Source of the DNA: DATAAP01 sp041690495
GTDB taxonomy: Bacteria; Pseudomonadota; Alphaproteobacteria; CACIAM-22H2
Direction: 5' to 3'
NCBI GenBank assembly: GCA_041690495.1
Contig: JAWLHE010000004.1
Location: 310,001-374,000, forward strand
DNA length: 64,000 nt
In this document: piece after piece, positions 17,287 through 28,121 of the stretch
How positions within the stretch are numbered: the first letter of the stretch is position 1
Layout: each line of letters starts with the position of its first letter
Position numbers and translations under genes: made by a program
Notes under the pieces: model-generated
What the model was told of the DNA's origin: nothing
What the model saw: the letters and a program-made list of their open reading frames with translations, nothing else
Databases searched by the model: none

Positions 17287-18023
17287 GGCGCGTGCTGCTT
17301 GTCTTCGTCCTGCTGTTTCTGGCGCCGGTCGGCGTCAGCTCGGCGATTCTGGAACGCGACGGCTCGACCTGGCAGACCGCGCGCCGCGACGCCACGGGAC
17401 TCGCGCCCGATCCCGCCGGAACCCCGGAAGCGGTGATCCAGGTCTATGCCGCGCGCGCCTTCGCCTGGCGCGGCATCTTCAGCGTCCATACCTGGATCGC
17501 CGTCAAGCCGGCCGGCGCCCCGGCCTATACGCGCTACGAGGTGATGGGCTGGGGCGTCCAGCACGGCACGCCGGCCGTCCGCGTCAACCGCATGGGGCCC
17601 GACAATTACTGGTTCGGCAGTTTTCCCGTCGTCCTGCTCGAGCGGCGGGGCCCCGAGGCCGAGGCCCTCATCCCCCGGATCGCCGCGGCCGTCGAGAGCT
17701 ATCCGTACAAGGACGTCTACCGCACCTGGCCGGGGCCCAACAGCAACACCTTCGTCGCGCATATCGGGCGCAGCGTGCCCGAGCTTGGCCTGGAGATGCC
17801 CGGCAACGCGGTCGGCAAGGACTACCTGCCCGGCGGCGCCCTGTTCGCCGCCGCCCCGAGCGGCAGCGGCTTCCAGGTCTCGGTGCTCGGGGTCGCCGGG
17901 CTGATGCTGGCTCTCGACGAGGGCATCGAGCTCAACCTGTTCGGGCTCAGCTTCGGCATCGATTTCGACGACGTAGCGCTCAAGCTGCCCGGCCTCGGCC
18001 GGATCGGCGCATCGCCGCAATAA
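17283..18023 (+). CDS. DUF3750 family exported protein
   Basis: A 246-residue protein starting with a clear signal peptide or anchor (MRRVLLVFVLLFLAPVGVSS) and matching the DUF3750 family, with landmarks AFAWRGIFSVHTWIAVKPA, YEVMGWGVQ and CWP-like NSNTFVAHIGR. The conserved His in VHTW, Trp residues and the NSN-TF segment suggest an NlpC/P60-like or related hydrolase fold, but no activity is established. It shares an ATGA overlap with hisN and so is translated with it. Confidence 0.85.
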   Translation: MRRVLLVFVLLFLAPVGVSSAILERDGSTWQTARRDATGLAPDPAGTPEAVIQVYAARAFAWRGIFSVHTWIAVKPAGAPAYTRYEVMGWGVQHGTPAVRVNRMGPDNYWFGSFPVVLLERRGPEAEALIPRIAAAVESYPYKDVYRTWPGPNSNTFVAHIGRSVPELGLEMPGNAVGKDYLPGGALFAAAPSGSGFQVSVLGVAGLMLALDEGIELNLFGLSFGIDFDDVALKLPGLGRIGASPQ

Positions 18024-18117
18024 TTGCCCCAATCCTGCCGCGTTCGTCCTGCTCTCTCCCTTGTCGGAAGGCGCCGACCCTACAGATACTAAAGCGCAAC
18101 AACCCGCGAGAACCGCC

Positions 18118-19956
18118 ATGGTCCATGTTCGCCGCGTCGTCGCAGCCGCCTTTGCCCTGTTCGCAGCGGCCGCGCCGGCGACCGCGCAGACGCCGCAGAA
18201 GGTCACCGTCGCGCACGCCATCGCGATGCACGGCGACGTGAAATACGGCCCCGACTTCAAGCATTTCGACTATGTCGACCCCGACGCCGTGAAGGGTGGC
18301 GACGTGCGCTTCGAGGCGGTCGGACAGACCTTCGACAGCCTCAACCCGTTCATCCTGCGCGGCGTGGCGGCAAGCGGCGCCGCCGCGATCTATGACACCC
18401 TTATGACCGCGTCGGCGGACGAGCCGTTCACCGAATACTGCCTGCTATGCGAGACCGTCGAGGTGCCCGATGACCGCTCCTGGGTGGCGTTCAACCTGCG
18501 GCCGGAGGCGCGCTGGCACGACGGCAAGCCGGTCACGGCCGACGACGTCGTCTGGACCTTCGAGACGCTGAAGACCAAGGGGCATCCGCGGCTGCGCGCC
18601 TATTACGCCAGCGTCGACAAGGCCGAGAAGGTCGGCGAGCGCAAGGTGCGATTCTCGTTCGTGAAGGGAGAGAACCGGGAGCTGCCGCTGATCATCGGCC
18701 AGCTCGCGGTGCTGCCGCGCCACTATTGGGAAGGCAAGGACTTCGAGAAGACCACCCTGGAGCCCCCTCTGGGCAGCGGGCCATACCGGATCGACGCGCT
18801 CGAGCCGGGCCGGTTCATCACGCTGCGGCGCGTTCCCGACTATTGGGGCGCCAACCTGCCGGTCAATGTCGGGCAGAACAACTTCGATACGATCCGCTAC
18901 GAGTATTTCCGCGACCGCACGATCTCGCTCGAGGCCTTCAAGGCGGGCGCCTACGACCTGCGCGTCGAGAACCAGGCGCTGGCCTGGTCGACGCGCTACG
19001 ACAGCCCGGCGCGCACGGCAGGACTCTACAAGCTCGAGGAACTGCCGATGCGGGTCACGACCGGCATGCAGGGCTTCGTCATGAATCTGCGCCGGCCGAT
19101 CTTCCAGGACCGGCGGGTGCGCGAGGCCATGAGCTACGCCTTCGACTTCGAATGGTCGAACCGCAACCTGTTTCACGGCGCCTATACCCGCACCCGCAGC
19201 TTCTTCGACAACTCCGAACTGGCCGCCACCGGCCTGCCGGGCCCGGAGGAGCTCAAGCTGCTCGAGCCGCTGCGCGGCCAGATTCCCGACGAGGTCTTCA
19301 CCAGGGAGTACCACCCGCCGAAGACCGACGGCTCGGGGAACTGGCGCAACAACCAGCGCGCCGCGGTGCGGCTGCTCAACGAGGCCGGCTACAAGGTCCA
19401 GAACCAGATTCGGGTCGGCCCGGACGGCCGGCAGCTGAGCTTCGAGATCCTGCTCAACAGCCCGCAATTCGAGCGGATCGTCCTGCCCTATGCCGAGAAC
19501 CTCAGACGGCTTGGCATCGACGCGCGTGTCCGTACGGTAGACACGGCCCAGTACCAGCGGCGGATGGACGAGTTCGACTACGACATGACGGTGGAGGTGT
19601 TCGGGCAGTCGGAATCGCCGGGCAACGAGCAGCGCGACTACTGGGGCTCGGAATATGCCAGCGTGCAGGGCAGCCGCAACACCATCGGCATCGAGAGCAA
19701 GGCGATCGACATCCTCATCGAGGCGATCATCGCCGCCCCCGACCGCGACAGCCTGGTCGCCCGCACCCGCGCCCTCGACCGCGTCCTGCAATGGAGCCAC
19801 TACGTCGTGCCCAACTGGCATTCGCGGGTGGCGCGCGTCGCCTACTGGGACCGCTTCGCGCGGCCCAAGGAGCTGTCGAAATTCGGCTATCTCGGCTCGA
19901 CCTGGTGGATCGACCCGCAGAAGGATGCGGCGCTCAGGCAGAAGCGCGGGCAGTAG
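18118..19956 (+). CDS. yejA: ABC transporter substrate-binding protein, YejA-like (peptide/microcin C type)
   Basis: A 612-residue periplasmic solute-binding protein of the SBP_bac_5 family. The signal peptide AFALFAAAAPATAQ ends near residue 24. DPDAVKGGDVRFEAVGQTFDSLNPFIL and LRPEARWHDGKPVTADDVVWTFETL are diagnostic, and the length (over 600) points to the YejA group, which feeds oligopeptides and microcin C to YejBEF. The ATG at 18118 gives a normal signal peptide; the in-frame TTG at 18061 would add 19 residues before it. The permeases follow after an unrelated ABC gene, an unusual interruption. Confidence 0.93.
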   Translation: MVHVRRVVAAAFALFAAAAPATAQTPQKVTVAHAIAMHGDVKYGPDFKHFDYVDPDAVKGGDVRFEAVGQTFDSLNPFILRGVAASGAAAIYDTLMTASADEPFTEYCLLCETVEVPDDRSWVAFNLRPEARWHDGKPVTADDVVWTFETLKTKGHPRLRAYYASVDKAEKVGERKVRFSFVKGENRELPLIIGQLAVLPRHYWEGKDFEKTTLEPPLGSGPYRIDALEPGRFITLRRVPDYWGANLPVNVGQNNFDTIRYEYFRDRTISLEAFKAGAYDLRVENQALAWSTRYDSPARTAGLYKLEELPMRVTTGMQGFVMNLRRPIFQDRRVREAMSYAFDFEWSNRNLFHGAYTRTRSFFDNSELAATGLPGPEELKLLEPLRGQIPDEVFTREYHPPKTDGSGNWRNNQRAAVRLLNEAGYKVQNQIRVGPDGRQLSFEILLNSPQFERIVLPYAENLRRLGIDARVRTVDTAQYQRRMDEFDYDMTVEVFGQSESPGNEQRDYWGSEYASVQGSRNTIGIESKAIDILIEAIIAAPDRDSLVARTRALDRVLQWSHYVVPNWHSRVARVAYWDRFARPKELSKFGYLGSTWWIDPQKDAALRQKRGQ

Positions 19957-20129
19957 CCGCGCGGGCGTCTGCCCGGCCCCGGTGCCGGGGCACCTGATCC
20001 CGCCGTTGCGCGCGGCCAAGGCGCTCGCCCGGCCCGCGCCCGCGATCGCCTGACGACGAAGTCCGGGGAAACAACCGCGGCCTTCGCGCGTATCAGAACG
20101 AGCCCCGTCGCGGGCGGGACGGAAGCGCG

Positions 20130-21848
20130 ATGTTCCTTGGCGAGATCGACCGGCTCCTGAAGGCGCATGACTCGCACTGGCGGCGGGCGATCGCCTTCGT
20201 CTTCGTCCTGGCGGCGACGCATTCGGCTGCCTCCGTGCTGCGCCCCCTGCCGATCAAGGCGCTGGTCGAGCCGCCCGGACCCGACAGCTGGTGGGGCGGA
20301 ATCGAGCGCGCGCTGACGGCGCCCGAGAACCGCATCTGGCTCTATGTCGGGCTTATCGTCGGCATCGAGCTGGTCATCCTCGGCTTCCGCTTCGCCGCCG
20401 AGGTGCGGACATCGCACGTGACCGAGCGCATCGTCCGCTCGATCCGGGACGACATCGCCCTCACCCTGCTGCGCGGGCATTACCGCCGCATGTCGGAGGG
20501 CGGCGCCGGCGCGGTGCTCGCCGCGGCATCGGGCGATGTCGATGCGGTGCAGCGGCTGCTGCGCGAGGCGCTGGTGGCGACGGGCGTCGCGGCGCTGCAG
20601 ATGGCCCTGATGCTCATCGTGATCTTCTTCATCGAGAGCTGGCTGTTCTGGATCCTGGTCGTCGAGATCGCCGTGCTGGCCTGCGCCATCGCCGTCTACG
20701 CCAACTGGCGCAAGAAGATCTACCTGCGCAAGATGGATATCGAGAGCCGGTTTCTCGGCACGCTCTCGGCCCTGTACCAGAAGAATCTCGATATCCGCTT
20801 CACCGGGCTGGGCGCGCCGTTCTTCACCCGGCTGGCCGCCCTCGCCCGCACCCTCTACGACGTCCAGATCACGCTGTGGCAGCGCCACGGCGCCTATCAT
20901 TTCGTCGTCGATTTCATGATCGGCATTTCGGCGGCCCTGTGCCTCGTCCTGCTGTTCGCGACCGCCGAGCCGGGCGCCGTGCCGATCGGCAAGTTCCTGG
21001 TGTTCGCCTATTACACCGTGCTGATCTTCCCCAATCTCTCCCAGATCGGCGAGGCCTGGCCGATGATCAACGACGCGCGCGCGGCGCTGTCGCGCATCCG
21101 CGCCAATACCGGCGCCGCCGCGGCCGGTGAAACCGGAGAAGCGCGCCCGCGGCTGCCGCGCGGCGAGGCGCCGCGGCCCGGTTTCGGCCCGATCGTCTTC
21201 GACGACGTGACGCTGCGCAACGACCGCGGCGAAGTCATCCTCGACCGGCTGTCATTCCGCATCGAGCCGGGCGAGAAGGTCGCGATTTCGGGCGAGAGCG
21301 GCACGGGCAAGACCTCGCTGCTGACGCTGCTGCTCGGCCTGCAGAAGCCGAGCGAAGGCCGCATCACCATCGCCGGTCGCGACGTCAGCGAGCTGTCGCT
21401 GGCCGACCTGAAGCGCTTCTTCACCTTCGCGCGCGCCCAGCCCGCCTTCCTTCAGGGCACGATCGAGGAGAACATCGCGCTGCACAGGCAGCCCGAAGCC
21501 GCGCGCCTGGCCGACGTCCTGACCCGCTCGCGCCTCGCCGCGCGCGTCGCCGCCGATCCCGCAGGCCTGCACGCCCGGACCGGCGACAAGGGCGAGCCGT
21601 TCTCGGCCGGAGAGCAGCAGCGCATCGCCTTCGCGCGCGTGCTGCTCGCCGACGCGCCCTGCCTGATCCTCGACGAGGCGCTCAACTCGCTCGACGAGGA
21701 ATCGGAGCTGTGGATCACCAGGCGCATGATCGCCGACCTCGCCGACAAGACTGTGATCGCCGTCTCCCACCGCAGGAGCGCCGCGGCGCTGTTTCCGCGC
21801 CGGCTCGAGATCGTGCGCGGCGGCCGGATCGGCTGGGCCGCGGACTGA
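20130..21848 (+). CDS. ABC transporter, fused membrane and ATP-binding domains (exporter type)
   Basis: A 572-residue half-transporter: about six membrane helices in residues 15-300, then an ATPase domain with Walker A GESGTGKTSLL, Q-loop region FARAQPAFLQG, signature FSAGEQQRIAFARVLL, Walker B CLILDEALNSLDEES and H-loop VIAVSHRR. The signature has FSAGE rather than LSGGQ, which occurs in the SbmA/YddA and related exporter groups. A homodimer would export a peptide, lipid or drug. It sits between yejA and yejB on the same strand, so it may be co-transcribed with the importer. Confidence 0.88.
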   Translation: MFLGEIDRLLKAHDSHWRRAIAFVFVLAATHSAASVLRPLPIKALVEPPGPDSWWGGIERALTAPENRIWLYVGLIVGIELVILGFRFAAEVRTSHVTERIVRSIRDDIALTLLRGHYRRMSEGGAGAVLAAASGDVDAVQRLLREALVATGVAALQMALMLIVIFFIESWLFWILVVEIAVLACAIAVYANWRKKIYLRKMDIESRFLGTLSALYQKNLDIRFTGLGAPFFTRLAALARTLYDVQITLWQRHGAYHFVVDFMIGISAALCLVLLFATAEPGAVPIGKFLVFAYYTVLIFPNLSQIGEAWPMINDARAALSRIRANTGAAAAGETGEARPRLPRGEAPRPGFGPIVFDDVTLRNDRGEVILDRLSFRIEPGEKVAISGESGTGKTSLLTLLLGLQKPSEGRITIAGRDVSELSLADLKRFFTFARAQPAFLQGTIEENIALHRQPEAARLADVLTRSRLAARVAADPAGLHARTGDKGEPFSAGEQQRIAFARVLLADAPCLILDEALNSLDEESELWITRRMIADLADKTVIAVSHRRSAAALFPRRLEIVRGGRIGWAAD

Positions 21849-22027
21849 TGCCGGCGGCGACACTTGTCCCGGCCGACGGACCCAAGCACAATCGCTCCCG
21901 GGCGGCGCGCGGCGCAGGAGCAGGTTGCGAAAGTGAAGGCATGGCGCATCGAAGCGGGGCGGTAACGGCGCGCGGGCGCGGCGGGTTCCGCTTTCCCGGC
22001 GCGCGCCGGAAGAGCTAGAAAGGGCCC

Positions 22028-23134
22028 ATGCTCGCCTATCTGGTCCGGCGCCTCCTGCTGATCATTCCCACCCTTTTCGGGATCATGGTCGTCAATTTCG
22101 CGATCGTGCAGGTCGCCCCGGGCGGGCCGATCGACGTGATCATCGCCCAGATCAAGGGTACGGCGATCGATCCCACGCAGCGCTTCACCGGCGGCCAGGG
22201 CGAGCAGGCGACGGGCGGCCGCGAGCGCACCGGGATGACGACCGGCGAGGCGTCCAAGTACCGCGGCGCCCAGGGCATCGACCCGGCCCTGATCAAGGAT
22301 CTGGAGAAGAGCTTCGGCTTCGACAGGCCGATGCACGAGCGGTTCCTGCTGATGATGGGACGCTATATCACCTTCGATTTCGGGACCTCGTTCTTCCGCG
22401 ACCGGGGCGTCGTCGATCTGGTGCTGGAGAAGCTGCCGGTCTCGATCTCGCTCGGCCTGTGGACGACGCTGATCACCTATCTGATTTCAATACCGCTCGG
22501 CATCCGCAAGGCGGTGCGCGACGGCTCGCGCTTCGACATCTGGACCTCGGCGGTGATCATCGTCGGCTATGCGATTCCCAGCTTCCTGTTCGCGGTGCTG
22601 CTGATCGTCCTGTTCGCGGGCGGCAGCTTCTGGCAGATCTTCCCCTTGCGCGGACTGACCTCCGAGAATTTCGACATGCTGACCTGGTGGCAGCAGGCGC
22701 TCGACTACGCCTGGCACATGGCCATGCCGATCACGGCTATGGTGATCGGGTCCTTCGCCAGCCTGACCATGCTGACCAAGAACTCGTTCCTCGACGAGAT
22801 CAACAAGCAATACGTCACGACGGCGCGCGCCAAGGGGCTGGCCGAGCGCCGCGTCCTCTACGGCCACGTCTTCCGCAATGCCATGCTGATCGTCATCGCC
22901 GGCTTTCCCGGCCTTCTCATCAGCGTGCTGTTCACCTCGACGTTGCTGATCGAGGTGATCTTCTCGCTCGACGGCCTCGGGCTGCTCGGTTTCGAGGCCG
23001 CCATCAACCGCGACTATCCGGTGATCTTCGGCACGCTCTACTTCTTCACCCTCATCGGGCTGCTGCTGCGGATCGTCAGCGATTTCACCTACACGCTCAT
23101 CGATCCGCGGATCGATTTCGAGGCGCGGGGCTAG
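22028..23134 (+). CDS. yejB: ABC transporter permease YejB
   Basis: A 368-residue inner membrane permease of the DppB/OppB type. The N-terminus LAYLVRRLLLIIPTLFGIMV is the family signature, the insertion FTGGQGEQATGGRERTGMT with a later KYRGAQGIDP segment between helices 1 and 2 is characteristic of YejB, and the EAA loop around RAKGLAERRVLYGHVFRNA contacts the ATPase. AAAGGG precedes the ATG. It forms the channel with YejE; the next gene starts three bases after its stop. Confidence 0.95.
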   Translation: MLAYLVRRLLLIIPTLFGIMVVNFAIVQVAPGGPIDVIIAQIKGTAIDPTQRFTGGQGEQATGGRERTGMTTGEASKYRGAQGIDPALIKDLEKSFGFDRPMHERFLLMMGRYITFDFGTSFFRDRGVVDLVLEKLPVSISLGLWTTLITYLISIPLGIRKAVRDGSRFDIWTSAVIIVGYAIPSFLFAVLLIVLFAGGSFWQIFPLRGLTSENFDMLTWWQQALDYAWHMAMPITAMVIGSFASLTMLTKNSFLDEINKQYVTTARAKGLAERRVLYGHVFRNAMLIVIAGFPGLLISVLFTSTLLIEVIFSLDGLGLLGFEAAINRDYPVIFGTLYFFTLIGLLLRIVSDFTYTLIDPRIDFEARG

Positions 23135-23137
23135 AGC

Positions 23138-24183
23138 GTGCACGGAACCGCACCGAAACGGCCGCGGATCTCGCCGCTCAACCGGCGCAGGCTGGCCAAT
23201 TTCCGCGCCAACCGGCGCGGCTTCTGGTCGCTCTGGATCTTCCTGACCCTGTTCGTCCTTTCGCTGTTCGCCGAGTTCATCGCCAACGAACGGCCGGTCC
23301 TGGTTCGCTATGACGGCGCCTTCTACATGCCGGTCTTCAACTCGTACCCCGAGACGACATTCGGCGGCGAGTTCGAAACCGAAGCCGAATACCGCGATCC
23401 CTACGTTCAGGAGAAGATCGCCGAAAAAGGCTGGATGATCTGGCCGCCGATTCCGTTCAGCCAGAACACGATCAACTTCAATCTGACGCAACCCGCACCG
23501 GCGCCGCCCTCGGCCGAGAACTGGCTCGGCACCGACGACCAGGGCCGCGACGTCACCGCGCGGCTGATCTACGGCTTCCGCATCTCGGTCCTGTTCGGCC
23601 TGACCCTGACGGTCCTGTCCTCGATCATCGGCGTCGTCGCCGGCGCGGTGCAGGGCTATTTCGGCGGCTGGACCGACCTGCTGTTCCAGCGCTTCATCGA
23701 GATCTGGTCGGGCCTGCCGGAGCTGTATCTGCTGATCATCCTCGCCGCCTTCGTCCAGCCGAACTTCTGGTGGCTGCTCGGCCTGCTGCTGCTGTTCAGC
23801 TGGATGGGGCTGGTCGGCGTCGTCCGCGCCGAGTTCCTGCGCGCGCGCAACTTCGACTACGTGCGCGCGGCGAAGGCGCTCGGCGCCCGCGACATCACGA
23901 TCATATTCCGGCACGTGCTGCCCAACGCCATGGTCGCGACATTGACCTTCATGCCGTTCATCCTGTCGAGCTCGGTGGTGGCGCTGACCTCGCTCGACTT
24001 CCTCGGCTTCGGCCTGCCGCCCGGCTCGCCGTCGCTGGGCGAACTGCTGAATCAGGGCAAGTCCAACCTGCAGGCGCCGTGGCTCGGCATCACCGCCTTC
24101 CTGACCATCGCCATCCTGCTGACCCTGCTGGTCTTCATCGGCGAAGCGGTGCGCGATGCCTTCGACCCCCGGAAGATCTTCAA

Positions 24184-24187
<4 letters not shown>
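23138..24187 (+). CDS. yejE: ABC transporter permease YejE
   Basis: A 349-residue DppC/OppC-type permease. The N-terminal motif NRRRLANFRANRRGFWSLWI, the large periplasmic loop after helix 1 (about residues 50-125) and ENWLGTDDQGRDVTARLIYG match YejE. The ATPase-contacting loop is RAAKALGARDITIIFRHVLP. The start is the GTG at 23138, directly after yejB, which suggests translational coupling. Its stop overlaps the yejF start as ATGA. Confidence 0.95.
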
Positions 24188-25824
<1,637 letters not shown>

Positions 25825-25826
25825 CG

Positions 25827-26741
25827 ATGTCCGTCGTCCTCTTCCTCGGCAGCGACGATCCCGAAGGCTGGCTCGCGGAATTCGCGCGGGCCGCACCCGA
25901 TCTGGACGTGCGAACGCTCGACGAGACGGACGATCCCGCGGCGGTCGATGTCGTGCTCGGCTGGCGCCACCCGAAGGGTGCATCCAAGCGCTACCCCAAT
26001 CTGAAGCTGATCTCGGCGCTCGGCGCCGGCTACGAGCACATCACCGACGACCCCGAGCGGCCGCCCGGCGTGCCGGTCGTGCGCCTGGTCGATGCCAGGC
26101 TGACGGAGGGCATGACCGAGTACGTGCTGTTGCACGTGCTGCGCTATCACCGCCAGATGCCGGAGTTCGAGGCGGCGCAGCGCGAGCGCCGATGGCACAG
26201 GCCGCAGCCGCCCGACTCGGCCTCGCGCCGCGTCGGCATCCTCGGCCTCGGCACACTCGGCCGCGACGCCGCGCGGCGGCTCGCCGATCTCGGCTTCCCG
26301 GTCGCCGGCTGGAGCCGCTCGAAGAAGGACGTGCCGGGCATCGAGACCTTCCATGGGCCCGACGGGCTCGACGCGATCGCGTCCCGCAGCGACATACTTG
26401 TCTGCCTGCTGCCGCTGACCGCCGACACGCGCGGAATTATCGGCAGGCAGCTGCTCGGACGCCTGCCGCGCGGTGCCTTCGTCATCAACCCGGCGCGCGG
26501 CGGCCATGTCGTCGATGCCGACCTGATCGCGGCGCTGGACTCCGGCCACATCGCCGGCGCGACGCTCGACGTGTTTCACATCGAGCCGCTGCCGCCGGAT
26601 CATCCGTTCTGGACCCACCCGAAGGTGACGGTCACGCCGCACATCGCCAGCGTCACCAATGCCCGCTCGTCGGTCCCGCAGATCGTCGACAACATCCGCC
26701 GCGTGCGCGCGGGAAAGCCGTTGCTCAACCGGGTAACGTGA
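25827..26741 (+). CDS. ghrA: Glyoxylate/hydroxypyruvate reductase A
   Basis: A 304-residue D-2-hydroxyacid dehydrogenase of the GhrA group. The dinucleotide motif GLGTLG is at 140-145, catalytic Arg at 224 in NPARGGHVVD, and the catalytic His in TPHIASVTNA near the end. It would reduce glyoxylate and hydroxypyruvate with NAD(P)H. The intact chain matches family length. It follows yejF by two bases, so it probably sits at the end of the importer operon. The last 246 bases (26489-26734) are repeated at 28318-28563 with three changes. Confidence 0.93.
   Translation: MSVVLFLGSDDPEGWLAEFARAAPDLDVRTLDETDDPAAVDVVLGWRHPKGASKRYPNLKLISALGAGYEHITDDPERPPGVPVVRLVDARLTEGMTEYVLLHVLRYHRQMPEFEAAQRERRWHRPQPPDSASRRVGILGLGTLGRDAARRLADLGFPVAGWSRSKKDVPGIETFHGPDGLDAIASRSDILVCLLPLTADTRGIIGRQLLGRLPRGAFVINPARGGHVVDADLIAALDSGHIAGATLDVFHIEPLPPDHPFWTHPKVTVTPHIASVTNARSSVPQIVDNIRRVRAGKPLLNRVT
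26489..26734 (+). repeat. Donor copy of a 246-bp segmental duplication (ghrA 3' end)
   Basis: Identical to 28318-28563 except at three positions (a C/G change in TCGGTCCCGCAG, a G/C change in GCGGGAAAG, and a T/C change in CCGTTGCTC), so 243 of 246 bases match. The copies are direct repeats 1,829 bases apart. The intact ghrA is here. Confidence 0.95.
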
Positions 26742-27236
26742 ACGCTCGATACTGCTACAATTGCCGGTCAAGCCGGAGCGGAGCAGTATCGCAGCAATGG
26801 GGGCCTGCCACACATCCGGGGGCCCATGGCAACGATCGGCAAATGCCGGCTCCTGCGCGCAGCGGGGCCGCCGAGGCGGCGCGCGTGCAATCCGCGTCTC
26901 CCTTCCCTGTGTCGCCCGAAGCGAGTCCGAATCTCCTGCAGAGCCGGCGTAGCATGGAAAGGCTGATCGCCGCCGCGTTCGGCAAGGCCGGGCTCAATGC
27001 GAGGCAGGTCAGGCAACTCCGCCACGAGCATGGTGCCGAGCTGCGACGTCTCGCCACCTCACCGTTCTCGACAAGCCCTTCCTGATCTGGGGGGCTGCGC
27101 TCCAACCAGATCGTCGACACGCATATCGAGCCCTGGAACAGCTGGGCGAAGTCAAGGCCGTCACGGAGACGGGCGCCGGCGAAACCCCAGCGAGGCCCGC
27201 TCGTTATCTGTCTGGCGATGAACCATGGAGGCCTCG
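26742..27236. other. 495-base interval with no convincing gene
   Basis: The interval begins with the inverted repeat at 26747-26791. Short frames are open, including one from 26954 (MERLIAAAFGKAG) that stops at 27082 and a second in another frame from about 27060 to 27238 reading LTVLDKPFLIWGAALQ and RALEQLGEVKAVTETG. Together they look like a frameshifted, helix-rich remnant of a small gene, but I cannot name it. Confidence 0.5.
26747..26791 (+). repeat. 10-bp perfect inverted repeat right after ghrA
   Basis: CGATACTGCT (26747-26756) and AGCAGTATCG (26782-26791) are perfect complements around a 25-base loop that itself contains CCGG-TCAAG-CCGG. It starts six bases after the ghrA stop. It could end ghrA transcription (no T run) or be the edge of a small repeated element. 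Confidence 0.6.
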
Positions 27237-27755
27237 ATGAGCGTGCGGATTTCGACCGAACGGCGGATGCTGACCGGCGCTGAGTTCGAGACGGTCGCGA
27301 AGAGCCACTATCCCGACATCTGCAATCTGTCCGCGGACGAGCTGGGCGAGGCCATTCGCCGCGTCCGCGAGTTCCGGAACAAGGCGCGCGACGTCTCGCG
27401 CCAGCAGCGCCGCGAGATGCGCGGCAAGGCGGAGCCGCGCGGCGCGAGGCCGGCCGCGGACAATACCGGCACGTCGGTCAAGAAGCAGATTTTCGCCAAT
27501 GCGCTGAAGCGCCTGAACCGCGAGACTGAACGGCGCCGGAAAGACGAGCGGCGCGCGGGCCAGAGCGAGATCGCCCGCCGGGCCCTTGCCCTCAAGCGCG
27601 CCAACCGGGTGCGACATCACCCCAGTGCCGGCCGCACGGCGTCGCAAGGCATGCGCCCGAATCCCAGCGACGCGTCGACCGTCGAGACAGACCCGCGCGA
27701 GATCGGCCGCGTCTCCCAGTTCGTGAAGGCCGCCCAGGCGCGAAGGGACAGTTGA
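27237..27755 (+). CDS. Conserved hypothetical protein, highly charged helical
   Basis: I recognise the sequence type but not a function. The 172-residue protein has an N-terminal portion with HYPDICNLSADELGEAI and a long basic segment ARDVSRQQRREMRGKAEPRG, followed by KKQIFANALKRLNRE. The pattern of a short helical start followed by an RQQRREMRGKA motif occurs in small alphaproteobacterial proteins of unknown role; the basic character suggests nucleic acid contact. GGAGG lies five bases before the ATG at 27237, which is preferred to the ATG at 27225. A strong terminator hairpin follows at 27839. Confidence 0.7.
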   Translation: MSVRISTERRMLTGAEFETVAKSHYPDICNLSADELGEAIRRVREFRNKARDVSRQQRREMRGKAEPRGARPAADNTGTSVKKQIFANALKRLNRETERRRKDERRAGQSEIARRALALKRANRVRHHPSAGRTASQGMRPNPSDASTVETDPREIGRVSQFVKAAQARRDS

Positions 27756-27838
27756 CGGACACCGCCTGCGTGCAGCCGCCGCATTCTCCGTCTCGGCACC
27801 GCACTCGGTTCCGCCGCACATTTCCCGCGGCAGAATTG

Positions 27839-27875
27839 CGCCCGCCGGAGACATCCGGCGGGCGTTCTTGTTCTT
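27839..27875 (+). terminator. Rho-independent terminator after the conserved hypothetical gene
   Basis: CGCCCGCCGG (27839-27848) pairs perfectly with CCGGCGGGCG (27855-27864) around a six-base loop, followed by the T-rich run TTCTTGTTCTT. Confidence 0.85.
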
Positions 27876-27983
27876 GAAGTCCTGCCCAACCGGGACAGGA
27901 CTTAGTCGATGGGGTGTGCGAAGCGCGCACGGAAGACTCCGGAGTCTTTTGCGCGCTGCCGCGCGTCCCGGCCCTGCGCCCGC

Positions 27984-28008
27984 GGCACCGTGGACCCGCG
28001 GGTGACGC
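27984..28008. repeat. Short form of a dispersed palindromic repeat
   Basis: GGCACC-GTGGACCCGCGG-GTGACGC matches both ends of the longer element at 30375-30427 with its middle missing. ACCCGCGGGT within it is a perfect palindrome. Confidence 0.5.
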
Positions 28009-28121
28009 AGAGAAGGGAGAACATCGCCTCGCGCATGTGCGTGGTGCATGCCAAGGCCGGTGGACCGCCTGCCGCGCGTGACCTATTTTCCGGCCGGTAG
28101 TCTTCAGGCGCCGGGGGAACA

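Larger units (their letters stand above)
27756..28121. other. 366-base interval: terminator and a dispersed palindrome, no gene
   Basis: It contains the terminator at 27839-27875 and the repeat-like string at 27984-28008 whose core (GGACCCGCGGGTGACGC) recurs in expanded form at 30375-30427. The frames between them lack a ribosome binding site or family similarity. The end (28105-28121) is the leader of the phzF fragment with GGGGGAAC. Confidence 0.6.
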
